A stretch of 64,000 nt of DNA from Desulfocapsaceae bacterium (GTDB taxonomy: Bacteria > Desulfobacterota > Desulfobulbia > Desulfobulbales > Desulfocapsaceae): contig JARLHL010000074.1 in NCBI GenBank assembly GCA_031292275.1, forward strand, positions 1 to 64,000, given 5' to 3'. The position numbers were made by a program, and so were the translations under genes. The notes beneath the pieces are model-generated. The model made no database searches. It was not told where the DNA came from and saw only the letters and a program-made list of their open reading frames with translations. Below are positions 39,901-48,067 of the stretch, piece after piece. Numbering within the stretch: the first letter of the stretch is position 1; each line of letters starts with the position of its first letter.

Positions 39901-41201
39901 AGGGTCAGCCAGACCCGGATATTGTTCAAATGCGCCGGGTTGGTCAACGGCTGCCAATCCTCATCCACGCCCACGACCTTGGCATACTGAAAACCGAAGC
40001 GGACTACGCCCCAGAGAAAGGCCTCAACCATCCGGCTGTTGCCGCGGTTAAAGACTTCACCGCCTAGGACCTGGATACACTGGAGAGACGTGTGGGGGTA
40101 CTTATTGACGTTGGCCTTGAGGAGCTGAAAGGTCATGAGCAGAAACTGTTCGATCTCCTCGAAGCTCTGCTGCCTGATCAGCTGAACCAGGCTGCGGTTG
40201 ATCTCTCTCAGTGTCTCTTCATGGATGAGGTAGAGGCCTTTAGTATCCATGATTTTGAAGAGGAAGAGCAGCTTCTGGTTTTCAACAAAGGGATTGCCTG
40301 TATCGCCCTGCCCTTCCTCAGTGGACTCGGCATCGGACTCTGCCAGTTTTTCAGGTATCTCCTTGTAGAACCGGACGATGTCAACGTGGGCGGGCAACTC
40401 GAGAATATGAGCCAGTCCTGCCGGCGGATCAGATTCCAGATCCAGTCCCATCAGAATATCCCTGCTCCGTGATATGGAGTCGTGCGAAATCAAGTTGAAG
40501 AGCTTACCGAAACGAAAATCAGTGCAGAGAATGCCGCATTTCTCCAGAAACCAGGGCATGGGATCATCTTCTTTGAGCCAGTACTCGTAATTTTTGAGCA
40601 GGATGGCACGCATCAGATAGGCGATTGGACGATAATCAAAATCGATAGGCCGGGGGCTATTTGCAGCAAGCAGGCGACTCGCCACCCGCTTCATCGGATG
40701 CTGGCCCTGCACGATCTGCATCAGGGTTGAGGTATCGACCTTTTCCAGGTCACGGATCTGGGTAAAAATTCGGTTTAACGGTTGTTCAAACCGCCGCAGT
40801 TCATTCCCCTCCAGAAAGCTGATGGTCTTTTCTAACCAGGCTATCTTCGCCTCGATAATCAGGGCCAGGAGGGTGGCATTCTTCTCCGAATCCCTGATGG
40901 CCTCGAAAAACAGCTGCCCGAACAGCTCGATGGCCTGCGGCCCGTCGGCATGGCGGACAAAATAGCCACTGTTTTTCAGCACAAAACTCCTAAAAACAGG
41001 CAGGATCAGACTCCAGTTTCTAAACGGATGGCAGATTTCATAAAGCAGGCTCTCAAGACTCGAGTACAGTCCTTTATATTTTTTCATCATCTCGAGCAGA
41101 AGCAGAAGCTCCGGACGGATGACGACATGCTCAGCGGTCTCGATGAGATTTGCCCTCAAGGCATCCGACTCGATTATTGGAGAGGACGTTTTCGTATCCA
41201 T
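36930..41201 (-). CDS. PPDK-related ATP/phosphohistidine protein with ~900-residue unknown N-terminus
   Basis: A 1423-residue protein. From about residue 925 it matches the ATP-binding domain of pyruvate phosphate dikinase: HLGNKGYNLMVLA, VRSGGAISMPGMMATIHNVG, WGTAVIVQAMVFGN and FLLQTRD. A swivelling phosphohistidine domain follows with the catalytic His at about 1357 (SRGGQTSHASVV). The protein then ends, so the PEP/pyruvate-binding barrel is absent. Residues 1-900 appear helical and charged and match nothing I recognise. It could phosphorylate a partner or a substrate bound by the N-terminal half. It is a single open frame downstream of gap and glgA on the same strand. Confidence 0.88.
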   Translation of the reverse strand: MDTKTSSPIIESDALRANLIETAEHVVIRPELLLLLEMMKKYKGLYSSLESLLYEICHPFRNWSLILPVFRSFVLKNSGYFVRHADGPQAIELFGQLFFEAIRDSEKNATLLALIIEAKIAWLEKTISFLEGNELRRFEQPLNRIFTQIRDLEKVDTSTLMQIVQGQHPMKRVASRLLAANSPRPIDFDYRPIAYLMRAILLKNYEYWLKEDDPMPWFLEKCGILCTDFRFGKLFNLISHDSISRSRDILMGLDLESDPPAGLAHILELPAHVDIVRFYKEIPEKLAESDAESTEEGQGDTGNPFVENQKLLFLFKIMDTKGLYLIHEETLREINRSLVQLIRQQSFEEIEQFLLMTFQLLKANVNKYPHTSLQCIQVLGGEVFNRGNSRMVEAFLWGVVRFGFQYAKVVGVDEDWQPLTNPAHLNNIRVWLTLIEQEPKWCSTLFSALIINLKLTGTCVKDTDLFQRDITELLNHPIKPIYNLAKQFTKLMPVFFNEIGAEGELRDVSTELDEMYKRKDLLIHFLRKQSHVESSNLIVDFIKAIFLFWKTRDKTILLPFLPEEVYNQVAEEGAFVDVQHCLAQRIIGQLNFHSMQDILDWDSEDLKAFLVLQTDLDPLELRRFELLVQMFKLLHRKYNLGFQELRTELLQASQEGFPEMEHLLADLEVCGTIGCLEALLKTLEGLKETILSPEHFQAREDIYYKRHIAVDIPSVYGRYRERKFDSLSLTFRLENLANIYLEKLPETVNLSFITQATFFRIVKCLKLFLQALRIDGITSRRLDIHMSLLINSLKVRRFSYTQYLDIFRGLSEGVKDIIYAFYTNIHQNNLSIIIPQINPADLVTKYRSQWNGDDMINTIHRLSESFFRDLISSTFGLQHLDNFIVRIIQTLENQKDILDKQRLDLLMTYNPEKAISSLHHINPFTNDLIHLGNKGYNLMVLAADKKPVPPAFIITTEVFRCREVVFGFSKARDEFMRRIRASLSEIEEMTGKVYGSPDRPLLVSVRSGGAISMPGMMATIHNVGMNEELIEEYVQEHGNAYLSWDNYRRFLQSWAMISGMQREDFQELMNKAKAKYHVNLKREFSPEQMKELALSYQKLIRKRGYGIPDDPWLQLVNAIEMVLDSWDTFKASDYRKIMDVSDAWGTAVIVQAMVFGNCSDDAGAGVLFTAHPYRKVSRVALWGDYAYGDQGEDIVSGLVTSFAVSVEQAELDGRAVDETLERRFPAIYERLLSISRDLVYENNWNPQEMEFTFEGPTPDKLFLLQTRDMITIKKKEHLHVFVETEGLNRDILGKGVGVSGSAMAGKAVFSESNIRDLRRSEPNTPLILFRQDTVPEDIKVIDMADGLITSRGGQTSHASVVAVRLEKTCVVGCKHLKVYETGQYCQIGNKTIRFGDQVSIDGRNGLLLMGVHPIQEETHILPI

Positions 41202-41305
41202 TTATAATATAATTACGAATAAATCTTGCAGATTGAACCTCCAGAACGACAGAAGTCCCCGAGCCCCGGCTCATGCCGCCAGGGCCTTATGCGGTTTTAT
41301 CGGAA

Positions 41306-42310
41306 TCAGAGAGGCCTGTTCGCATCCATATGACAGATCAGGTCGAGCATACGGTTTGAATATCCCCACTCATTGTCATACCAGGTCATGATCTTCACCG
41401 TCGTGCCGATCACCTTGGTTGATTTGGCATCAATGACTGAGGAGTGATTGTCGCCCTGGAAATCGATGGAAACCAGAGGCAGATCCGTATAGCCGAGATA
41501 GCGGTTGGCTGCCTCCTTCAGGGCCTGATTAACCTCCTCTACGCTCGTCTCCTTCTCGACTTCCATAACGGCATCGACCAGTGAGACATTGGGGGTCGGT
41601 ACCCGGACGGCCAACCCGTCAAATTTTCCTTTTAACTCAGGGATAACGAGCGAGACAGCTGCTGCCGCCCCGGTCTTGGTAGGGATCATCGACAGTCCGG
41701 CAGCGCGGGCCCTGCGCAGATCGGAATGCGGGAAATCGAGGAGTCGCTGATCCCCGGTATAGGAGTGGATGGTGGTCATCAGGCCGCGTTTAATGCCAAA
41801 ATTATCGAGAATCACCTTGGCCATGGGGGCCAGGCAATTCGTCGTGCAGGAGGCGTTGGAGACGATATGATGCAGCGTAGCGTCATACTCATCTTCATTG
41901 ACGCCCATGACAAAGGTCTTCACATCCCCTTTGGCCGGGGCTGAGATCACCACTTTTTTGGCACCTGCATCGATATGTCCGTGGGCAGACTGGTTATCAA
42001 GAAAGAAGCCGGTACATTCTGCCACATAATCGACCCCCATGCTGCCCCAGGGGATATCGGCAGGGTTCCTGTGGCTGGTCACGGCAATGTGACGCCCATC
42101 CACCAGGACACCACGCTCATCGCTCTCCACCTCTCCTGCGAAAGGCCCCATCACGGAATCATATTTCAAGAGATGGGCCAGGGTCGCAGTATCGGTCAGA
42201 TCGTTGATGGCAACAATCTCAATGTCTTTAAAGAGTGCATCTTTGCTTGCAGCCCGGAATATATTTCTGCCAATCCGCCCAAAACCATTTATACCAATCC
42301 TGATCGTCAT
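41306..42310 (-). CDS. gap: glyceraldehyde-3-phosphate dehydrogenase, type I
   Basis: NAD-dependent glycolytic/gluconeogenic enzyme, 334 residues. The Rossmann start TIRIGINGFGRIGRNIFRAA, the active-site Cys in SNASCTTNCLAP and the C-terminal WYDNEWGYSNRM are all present. The ATG at 42310 follows GGAGG by six bases; a TTG two codons upstream is unlikely. It lies 43 bp after glgA on the same strand. Confidence 0.98.
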   Translation of the reverse strand: MTIRIGINGFGRIGRNIFRAASKDALFKDIEIVAINDLTDTATLAHLLKYDSVMGPFAGEVESDERGVLVDGRHIAVTSHRNPADIPWGSMGVDYVAECTGFFLDNQSAHGHIDAGAKKVVISAPAKGDVKTFVMGVNEDEYDATLHHIVSNASCTTNCLAPMAKVILDNFGIKRGLMTTIHSYTGDQRLLDFPHSDLRRARAAGLSMIPTKTGAAAAVSLVIPELKGKFDGLAVRVPTPNVSLVDAVMEVEKETSVEEVNQALKEAANRYLGYTDLPLVSIDFQGDNHSSVIDAKSTKVIGTTVKIMTWYDNEWGYSNRMLDLICHMDANRPL

Positions 42311-42352
42311 ACCCAACCTCCTTTTCGCTCTCTGATAAGAGACAAAATGCTG

Positions 42353-43969
42353 TCACATCAATTCTTGTCTCGCCTTTTTATAAAGCTGCAGATACTGTTT
42401 CATCACCTTGTCCCACGTGTGATTTTCCCGAATCTGCGTGACTGAATCCCTCTGCATTCTCCGCACACACTCCGGACTTGCATAACAAGCCATGGCCCGG
42501 GCTATCGCCTTTACCATATCCTCCCTGCTGTTCGTCTTGTAGGTAAAACCCGTCTTCCCATCCAGGACCTTGACCAGGCCGCCGACAGAGTGAACAATGG
42601 GTATATTGCCGAAAAGCTGGGCTATATAATCCGTTAATCCACAAGGCTCATACCGGGAAGGAATGAGAAAGAAATCCCCGGCAGCATAGAGCTGATTGGC
42701 CGTAGCCGGACTGAATCCCCGTAAAAAACAGACCCGCCCCCTGTTCCCCCGCTGCTCGGCCAGGGCAATCATCTGGTCTTCTTCCCAGGCCCCTCCGCTC
42801 CCGAGCAGCGCAACCCGGAAGTCCTCGTGATGATGGAGCATATAACGGATGGAGCTGATCAGGATATCGACACCCTTCTGCTGATTCAACCGCCCGATGA
42901 ACGTGAAGAGCGGCTTGTCCGGATCAGCATTCAGATGACCGAACTGCCTCACTTCAGGGAGTATCCCATTTCCTGAAAGTTTTTGCAAGATTGATATCTT
43001 ACAATTTCTTTTCCCCCCAACATCCTGATCGTCCAGTGGATCATAACCGGCAGCAATCCCGGTTTTTTCCGGCCGGCGGGAATCAAAATCGGCGGGGTCG
43101 ATACCGTTGGTCACCCCCTGCAGCACGATCCCCATTTCCGCCAGACGATGACCAAGCCAGCCGGTCAGATGATCATCATGGGTTTCCTGCAGTTCCCTGG
43201 CATAATTTTCACTCACCGTGTTCAAAACCGCATAACGGCCGGCGACGATCAAGGGATCAAAATTTTCTCCAAGACGATTTTCAAGAATGGTCTCCCTGGA
43301 CAGGCCGGTAATTTCCCGGGCAAAGGGCAGATCCGCCACATCCTGGTGGTATCCGGTGCCGGCATTATGGATGGTGACGATCAGACCGGTTCCCCGAAAA
43401 TAATGTCTGAAGCCGTCGATTTCCCGAATCATGGCGGGCAGGATGGCAGTATGACCGTCATGGCAATGGATAATGTCGGGGCGTTCATGCAGAAGCTGCA
43501 TGAGGGCAAGGGCGCCCTTCTGCAGCAGGACGTTCATCGCAAAATAGTCGACATGCCCCATTCCCTGTTTTTTCCACGGTTCCGGCCCCTCCTCTGCAGG
43601 GGTATAGGTATAGACATCGGCCTTTTCCCGAAATCGCTGAGCCTCCAAAAGATAGACATTCATCCGGTTGATCTTCTTATGCCATACTCCAAACGTCTCC
43701 TGACGTTCAACGTCGGTGTAGTTCATGGTAACGGCAAACTCGAGGTTCACTCCCGGCTGCAGAGGATCCTGCAGCGGCTCAAAACCCTGGTCAACTGCCT
43801 GGATCAACCCGTAGCGCGGCATAACCACGCTGACAGACCGTCCGTTCCAGCGCGCCAGGGTGCATGCCAGCTGTTTGACCACGTCCTTGACACCACCGGC
43901 TCCGGCCAGACCCGCATATTCCCTGGTCAGCATCCAGATATTTTTTATGGATCCCTGATCTTTAATCAT
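42353..43969 (-). CDS. glgA: glycogen/starch synthase (GT5 family)
   Basis: A 538-residue glucosyltransferase that elongates alpha-1,4-glucan from a nucleotide-glucose. The C-terminal half has the GT5 blocks FIGRLNQQKGVDIL, PSRYEPCGLTDYIAQLFGN and VGGLVKV. The N-terminal donor site is unusual: where classical GlgA has K-T-G-G-L-x-D-V, this protein reads G-A-G-G-V-K-D-V, so the lysine that contacts ADP-glucose is replaced. This occurs in a diverged GT5 branch and may mean a different donor. The start overlaps the aroC stop by four bases. Confidence 0.9.
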   Translation of the reverse strand: MIKDQGSIKNIWMLTREYAGLAGAGGVKDVVKQLACTLARWNGRSVSVVMPRYGLIQAVDQGFEPLQDPLQPGVNLEFAVTMNYTDVERQETFGVWHKKINRMNVYLLEAQRFREKADVYTYTPAEEGPEPWKKQGMGHVDYFAMNVLLQKGALALMQLLHERPDIIHCHDGHTAILPAMIREIDGFRHYFRGTGLIVTIHNAGTGYHQDVADLPFAREITGLSRETILENRLGENFDPLIVAGRYAVLNTVSENYARELQETHDDHLTGWLGHRLAEMGIVLQGVTNGIDPADFDSRRPEKTGIAAGYDPLDDQDVGGKRNCKISILQKLSGNGILPEVRQFGHLNADPDKPLFTFIGRLNQQKGVDILISSIRYMLHHHEDFRVALLGSGGAWEEDQMIALAEQRGNRGRVCFLRGFSPATANQLYAAGDFFLIPSRYEPCGLTDYIAQLFGNIPIVHSVGGLVKVLDGKTGFTYKTNSREDMVKAIARAMACYASPECVRRMQRDSVTQIRENHTWDKVMKQYLQLYKKARQELM

Positions 43970-45054
43970 ATCCAGGCCTGCATATTTCTTCTGACCGCCA
44001 TATCACGAAGCAGAAAGTCGGCCAACGTCAGACGGACCATAGCCTCGCAGACCGGGATTATCCGGGGGATGGCCGAGATATCATGACGACCGCCGACACG
44101 AATCGCCACCTCTTCGTTGGCCAGGTTAACGGTTTTTTGTTCTCTGGAAATGGAAGGAATGGGTTTTACCGCCACCCTGATCACTACCTCCTCCCCGTTG
44201 GATATACCTGCAAGCATCCCCCCTGCATTATTTCCTAAAAACCCGCCCGGACCGATTGCATCATTATTTTCAGAGCCAAGCATATCAGCGACGGCAAAGC
44301 CGGCCCCGATCTCAACACCCTTGACCGCACCGATGGACATCAGCGCATGGGCAAGGCTCGCATCAAGCTTATCGAATACCGGCTCTCCAAGGCCTTCAGG
44401 GCATGTGGCCCTGATTTCCACAATCCCTCCCAGGGTGTCGCCCTGGGCATGGACCTCACTGACACGCGCCTCCATCTGCCGGGCCGCCACCGGATCGGGG
44501 CAGAAAAAACGGTTATCCAGGATAGTCGAGAGATCACAGGTCCGGATACGAACCCCTCCCAGAGCCAGGGTATAGGCGCAAACCTCTATTCCATGCCTCT
44601 TCAGAAGCTGTTTGGCAATTGCCCCCGCCGCCACCCGTGCCGCTGTCTCTCTGGCAGAGGCCCTGCCGCCGCCGCGGTGATCCCTGATGCCGTATTTGGC
44701 CAGATAGGTTTTATCACCGTGTCCCGGCCTGAAAATCTCCCGAAGATCATCATAGGACTTCGAGTGAGCATCTTTATTGAATATGGCAAGAGAAATCGGT
44801 GTACCGGTGGTTCTCGGCATTTCTTCACCCTGGGGCGTGAAGATCCCCGACAGAATCTCCACCCGGTCAGGCTCCTTGCGCGGGCTCGAAGCCCCACCCT
44901 GTCCGGGCCTCCGACGAGCCATCTCGCGATTGATATCCTCCTGATCAATAAGGAGCCCCGGAGGACATCCGTCAATAACTGCTCCGATTGCAGTCCCGTG
45001 CGATTCCCCCCAGGTGGTCACCTTGAATGCCTCGCCAAATGTGTTCCCCGCCAT
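43966..45054 (-). CDS. aroC: chorismate synthase
   Basis: Last step of the shikimate pathway, FMN-dependent, 362 residues. It has the N-terminal FGEAFKVTTWGESHG, the three signature regions (GQGGASSPRKEPD; YLAKYGIRDHRGGGRASARE; GGMLAGISNGE) and the C-terminal RVGGRHDISAIPRI. It lies 12 bp downstream of aroK and overlaps glgA by four bases. Confidence 0.98.
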   Translation of the reverse strand: MAGNTFGEAFKVTTWGESHGTAIGAVIDGCPPGLLIDQEDINREMARRRPGQGGASSPRKEPDRVEILSGIFTPQGEEMPRTTGTPISLAIFNKDAHSKSYDDLREIFRPGHGDKTYLAKYGIRDHRGGGRASARETAARVAAGAIAKQLLKRHGIEVCAYTLALGGVRIRTCDLSTILDNRFFCPDPVAARQMEARVSEVHAQGDTLGGIVEIRATCPEGLGEPVFDKLDASLAHALMSIGAVKGVEIGAGFAVADMLGSENNDAIGPGGFLGNNAGGMLAGISNGEEVVIRVAVKPIPSISREQKTVNLANEEVAIRVGGRHDISAIPRIIPVCEAMVRLTLADFLLRDMAVRRNMQAWI

Positions 45055-45066
45055 TACCAGTCCGCC

Positions 45067-45597
45067 TCATTTTTTTATTGTTCCCACTTTTTTAAATATA
45101 TAGGCGACAGCCTCATCAATGGCCATCTGTCCTGTGTCAACTATACAATCGGCAATTTCTCGATACAAGGGTTCTCTTTCATTCAGGATTTCCTCCATCT
45201 CTTCGGCCAGCCCCTTTCCCGAAAGAGAAGGACGGCTGGCTGCTGTGGATTCATCCTTCAGAATTCGCTGCAGGAGGACACCGCTCTCAGCCCTGAGCCA
45301 GACCACGGTTGCCTTCTTTTTCAAATCCCTCCAGAGTTCCCGATGCAGCACCGCCCCACCGCCCGTTGCGACAACGCATCCCCCTACATCCGCCAATTCT
45401 CCAAGGACCTCTCTCTCGCAGCGGCGAAATCCCTCCCAGCCTTCCCGCTCGACAATAGCTTGCACTGTGGCTCCTTTTTTGAGACAGATCTGTTGATCCG
45501 TATCAATAAAGGCACAGCTCAATTTCCGGGCCAGCCGCTTTCCCGCCGTTGTCTTGCCGGTGGCGCGAAAGCCAATAAGAAAAATTGGTTCAATCAT
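45067..45597 (-). CDS. aroK: shikimate kinase
   Basis: Phosphorylates shikimate, 176 residues. Walker A is GFRATGKTT, the shikimate-binding region includes FIDTDQQI and FRRCEREVL, and the glycine loop ATGGGAV is present. First gene of aroK-aroC-glgA. Confidence 0.96.
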   Translation of the reverse strand: MIEPIFLIGFRATGKTTAGKRLARKLSCAFIDTDQQICLKKGATVQAIVEREGWEGFRRCEREVLGELADVGGCVVATGGGAVLHRELWRDLKKKATVVWLRAESGVLLQRILKDESTAASRPSLSGKGLAEEMEEILNEREPLYREIADCIVDTGQMAIDEAVAYIFKKVGTIKK

Positions 45598-45954
45598 ATT
45601 ATTTTGACGTCAATTGAGACCGGAATGCATATGTTTTGTCAATCCGATGGATGTACAGCCGTACAGCAGCACCTTGTCTGCCCATGGACAGAAAGGCAAT
45701 TCCGGAGAGTTGGTGATCGGCAGTTTGTGTATAAAAAAAGGGAAGGCCTTGAACTCTTGTCATTATTCCCTGTTCAATAAGTAATTGTATACGGTAAAAT
45801 GAGGATGTCAAGATAGGATATTTGCTGATTTTGGAAACGATTTCCTCATTTTCACTCCCGTCAGAGATACGCTTTGTAATCCGGCGGATATATCCTGCGA
45901 CAGATCGCAAGGAGATATGCCGCCCCTCTCACAGCAAGGAGCCCCGCTGAGCCG
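45598..45954. other. non-coding region between aroK and cbpA (divergent)
   Basis: About 357 bp between two divergent genes. Short frames on both strands have no ribosome-binding site and no recognisable sequence. It should contain the aroK and cbpA promoters; I cannot place them with confidence. Confidence 0.4.
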
Positions 45955-46899
45955 ATGAAGTTTAAGGACTATTATGAAATACTCGGATGCGCGAAAGACA
46001 CCAGCCAGGACGATATCAAAAAGGCCTACCGCCGCCTGGCACGAAAATTTCATCCCGATGTCAATAAGAATCCTGAAGCTGAGGAACGTTTCAAGGAAAT
46101 AGGAGAGGCCTACGAAGTACTCAATGATGCCGAAAAAAGAAAGGCATACGACCGATTCGGCAGCAACTGGAAGGCCGGGCAGGATTTCGAGCCGCCGCCG
46201 GGCTGGGATACAGGCTTCGATTTTCACCAAACCCGACAGGGTTATGCCGGTGCTCACGACTTCAGTGATTTTTTTGAGACACTCTTTGGCGGTCGCGGAT
46301 TCACGACTGACACCGATCCCCACGTCGGCCCCCGGGGGTTCATGTCCAGGGGCCAGGATATTCACGCCAAGATCGAGATCACTCTTGAGGACAGCTATTC
46401 AGGCAGCAGCCGCACCATCACCCTGAATAAAACCGTACTGGGACAGGGGAATCGCCTCATCAGCCATCCTTCTTCCCTCAACGTCACCCTCCCGAGGGGA
46501 ATCATTGAAGGACAGCAGATCCGGCTCGAAGGCCAGGGCTCGCCCGGGATGAATGGCCCCAGCGGCGATCTCTTCCTGGAGATCGTTTTTGCCAGACATC
46601 CGCTGTTTAATGTGCAGAAAAGAGACATTCTGCTATCGCTCCCGGTCGCTCCCTGGGAGGCAGCACTGGGAGCGATTATCAAGGTACCGACTTTGGGCGG
46701 CCTCGTCGATCTGAAGATCCCGCCGAACTCGCAAAACGGGAAACGACTGCGACTGAAAGGACGAGGGATATCCTCCAAGAGCCAGACCGGTGATCAGTAT
46801 ATCACTCTCATTATCATGACCCCTCCCGCCACAACCCAGCAGCAGAAGGCACTTTATGAACAGATGTCCAGACTCTTCTCTTTTAACCCCCGAAATTGA
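45955..46899 (+). CDS. cbpA: DnaJ-class co-chaperone CbpA
   Basis: A 314-residue type II Hsp40. The J domain (residues 1-70) has the HPD motif in [12 protein letters not shown]-like linker follows, then the C-terminal substrate-binding domains ([28 protein letters not shown]). The four zinc-finger repeats of true DnaJ are absent. The next gene encodes the matching inhibitor CbpM, which supports the CbpA name. Confidence 0.94.
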   Translation: MKFKDYYEILGCAKDTSQDDIKKAYRRLARKFHPDVNKNPEAEERFKEIGEAYEVLNDAEKRKAYDRFGSNWKAGQDFEPPPGWDTGFDFHQTRQGYAGAHDFSDFFETLFGGRGFTTDTDPHVGPRGFMSRGQDIHAKIEITLEDSYSGSSRTITLNKTVLGQGNRLISHPSSLNVTLPRGIIEGQQIRLEGQGSPGMNGPSGDLFLEIVFARHPLFNVQKRDILLSLPVAPWEAALGAIIKVPTLGGLVDLKIPPNSQNGKRLRLKGRGISSKSQTGDQYITLIIMTPPATTQQQKALYEQMSRLFSFNPRN

Positions 46900-46913
46900 C
46901 AGGGAGGCTGACC

Positions 46914-47222
46914 ATGAATGAGGACTGCAGCTACACCGTCTTCGACGAATCCACCTGGATCTCTCTCTCCGAGGTCTGCAGGTTCTGCCGCGTGGACCAC
47001 CAGCACATCCAGGAGATGATTCAGGAAGGAGTCCTGGCACCCACAGGTACCTCTCCTCAGGATTGGCGTTTTGGAGTCCAGGAGTTGAAGCGCATTCAAA
47101 TCACCATCAGGCTGCAGCAGGATCTGGGAGTGAACCTGCCCGGCGCCGCACTGGCACTGGACCTGCTGGAGGAACTCGAACTCCTGCGCAACCTTACAAA
47201 AAATCTGGACATTGCCGGATAG
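46914..47222 (+). CDS. cbpM: chaperone modulator CbpM
   Basis: A 102-residue MerR-like helix-turn-helix protein. In Escherichia coli CbpM binds the J domain of CbpA and inhibits it. The segment WISLSEVCRFCRVDHQHIQE and the DWRFGVQELKRIQ region fit the family. The ATG at 46914 is preceded by AGGGAGG, 14 bp after the cbpA stop. Confidence 0.88.
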   Translation: MNEDCSYTVFDESTWISLSEVCRFCRVDHQHIQEMIQEGVLAPTGTSPQDWRFGVQELKRIQITIRLQQDLGVNLPGAALALDLLEELELLRNLTKNLDIAG

Positions 47223-47297
47223 TTCCTGTAGAAAATGTGCAATCCGCCAGCGGGGATACAAAATTCCATGGCCCCGTTCATCTTTGCCGAGGGAAAC

Positions 47298-47702
47298 ATG
47301 ATCGCCGGAAAATTTTCAATAACAACAGCGCGCCCCATGGAGATGATCGACATCACAGCCATGGTCAGCGACAGGCTCCGGCAGGCGTGCATCACCCAGG
47401 GGACATGTACGCTCTTCAACCCCCATACCACCGCAGGGCTCACCATCAATGAAGGTGCCGACCCCGACGTTCAGCAGGATATCATCAGCGGGCTGCAGAA
47501 GATCGTGCCCATGGCATACCCCTTTAAACATGCAGAAGGGAATTCACCGGCACACATCATGGCATCTCTGACGGGATCAGCCCTCACTATACTTATCGAA
47601 GACGGACAGCTGGTCCTCGGAACCTGGCAGAGAATCTTCTTCTGTGAGTTTGACGGACCGCGGCCCCGAACAGTGCTTTGGCGGATCCTGGTCTGCACCT
47701 GA
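47298..47702 (+). CDS. YjbQ/UPF0047 family protein
   Basis: A 134-residue member of the YjbQ family; the Escherichia coli protein has weak thiamine-phosphate synthase activity but its main role is unclear. The signature HTTAGLTINEGADPDVQQDI is present, with the later HAEGNSPAH and GTWQRIFFCEFDGPR blocks. The frame is open 21 codons further upstream, but the family begins close to the Met at 47298. Confidence 0.93.
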   Translation: MIAGKFSITTARPMEMIDITAMVSDRLRQACITQGTCTLFNPHTTAGLTINEGADPDVQQDIISGLQKIVPMAYPFKHAEGNSPAHIMASLTGSALTILIEDGQLVLGTWQRIFFCEFDGPRPRTVLWRILVCT

Positions 47703-47765
47703 GAGGGAACCAACCGGCAGGCTTTCCAGCAGGCACACTTCGGTTTTTCTTGTATTCACTCACCC

Positions 47766-47780
47766 TTGAATTTCATTCAA
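47766..47780. promoter_or_regulatory. palindrome TTGAATTTCATTCAA
   Basis: A 15-bp inverted repeat with six-base arms around TTC, 20 bp upstream of the small ORF that precedes ubiD. It shares the GAAT/ATTC core with the ATP synthase operators but has different spacing. Weak operator candidate. Confidence 0.3.
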
Positions 47781-47799
47781 CACTTCTTATCATTGCTTT

Positions 47800-48045
47800 A
47801 TGACTCTAAAAATCCAACCAGACCAGATATGCTTCGGCCTCTCTGATGAGCTTGACCGACAATCCTTTTCCTGTTTTCTGCAGCTTGCCGGGAAGCCGGA
47901 ATTCGCCGACGTTCTCGCCGGACGCCTTTCCAGCCAGGAGATAGACTCGTACGTCAATCTCCTGATGGGTCTGCTGCGGCAGCATCTTTCCGAAGATGAG
48001 TACCATCGGCTGTTTTTGGGCGATCCTGCTTTGCATCAGCACTGA
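47800..48045 (+). CDS. small conserved-looking protein of unknown function, upstream of ubiD
   Basis: 81 residues beginning MTLKIQPDQICFGLSDELDR, with helices likely through the Leu-rich segment VNLLMGLLRQHLSEDEY. There is no signal peptide or membrane segment. The start lacks a clear Shine-Dalgarno, but the frame is well positioned 22 bp before ubiD and codon use looks like its neighbours. I do not recognise a family function. Cotranscription with ubiD is likely. Confidence 0.6.
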   Translation: MTLKIQPDQICFGLSDELDRQSFSCFLQLAGKPEFADVLAGRLSSQEIDSYVNLLMGLLRQHLSEDEYHRLFLGDPALHQH

Positions 48046-48067
48046 ACAGCAGTGAGAGAGGAGAGAT

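Noticed and set aside
43148-44086. 312-codon open frame antisense to glgA
   Set aside because: Shadow frame; glgA on the other strand has all GT5 motifs.
44347-45780. 477-codon open frame antisense to aroC and aroK
   Set aside because: It lies wholly opposite two certain genes, has no recognisable sequence and no ribosome-binding site; it is a shadow of their codon use.
45599-45910. Possible 103-residue protein in the aroK-cbpA gap
   Set aside because: No ribosome-binding site, no recognisable motif and atypical composition; treated as non-coding.
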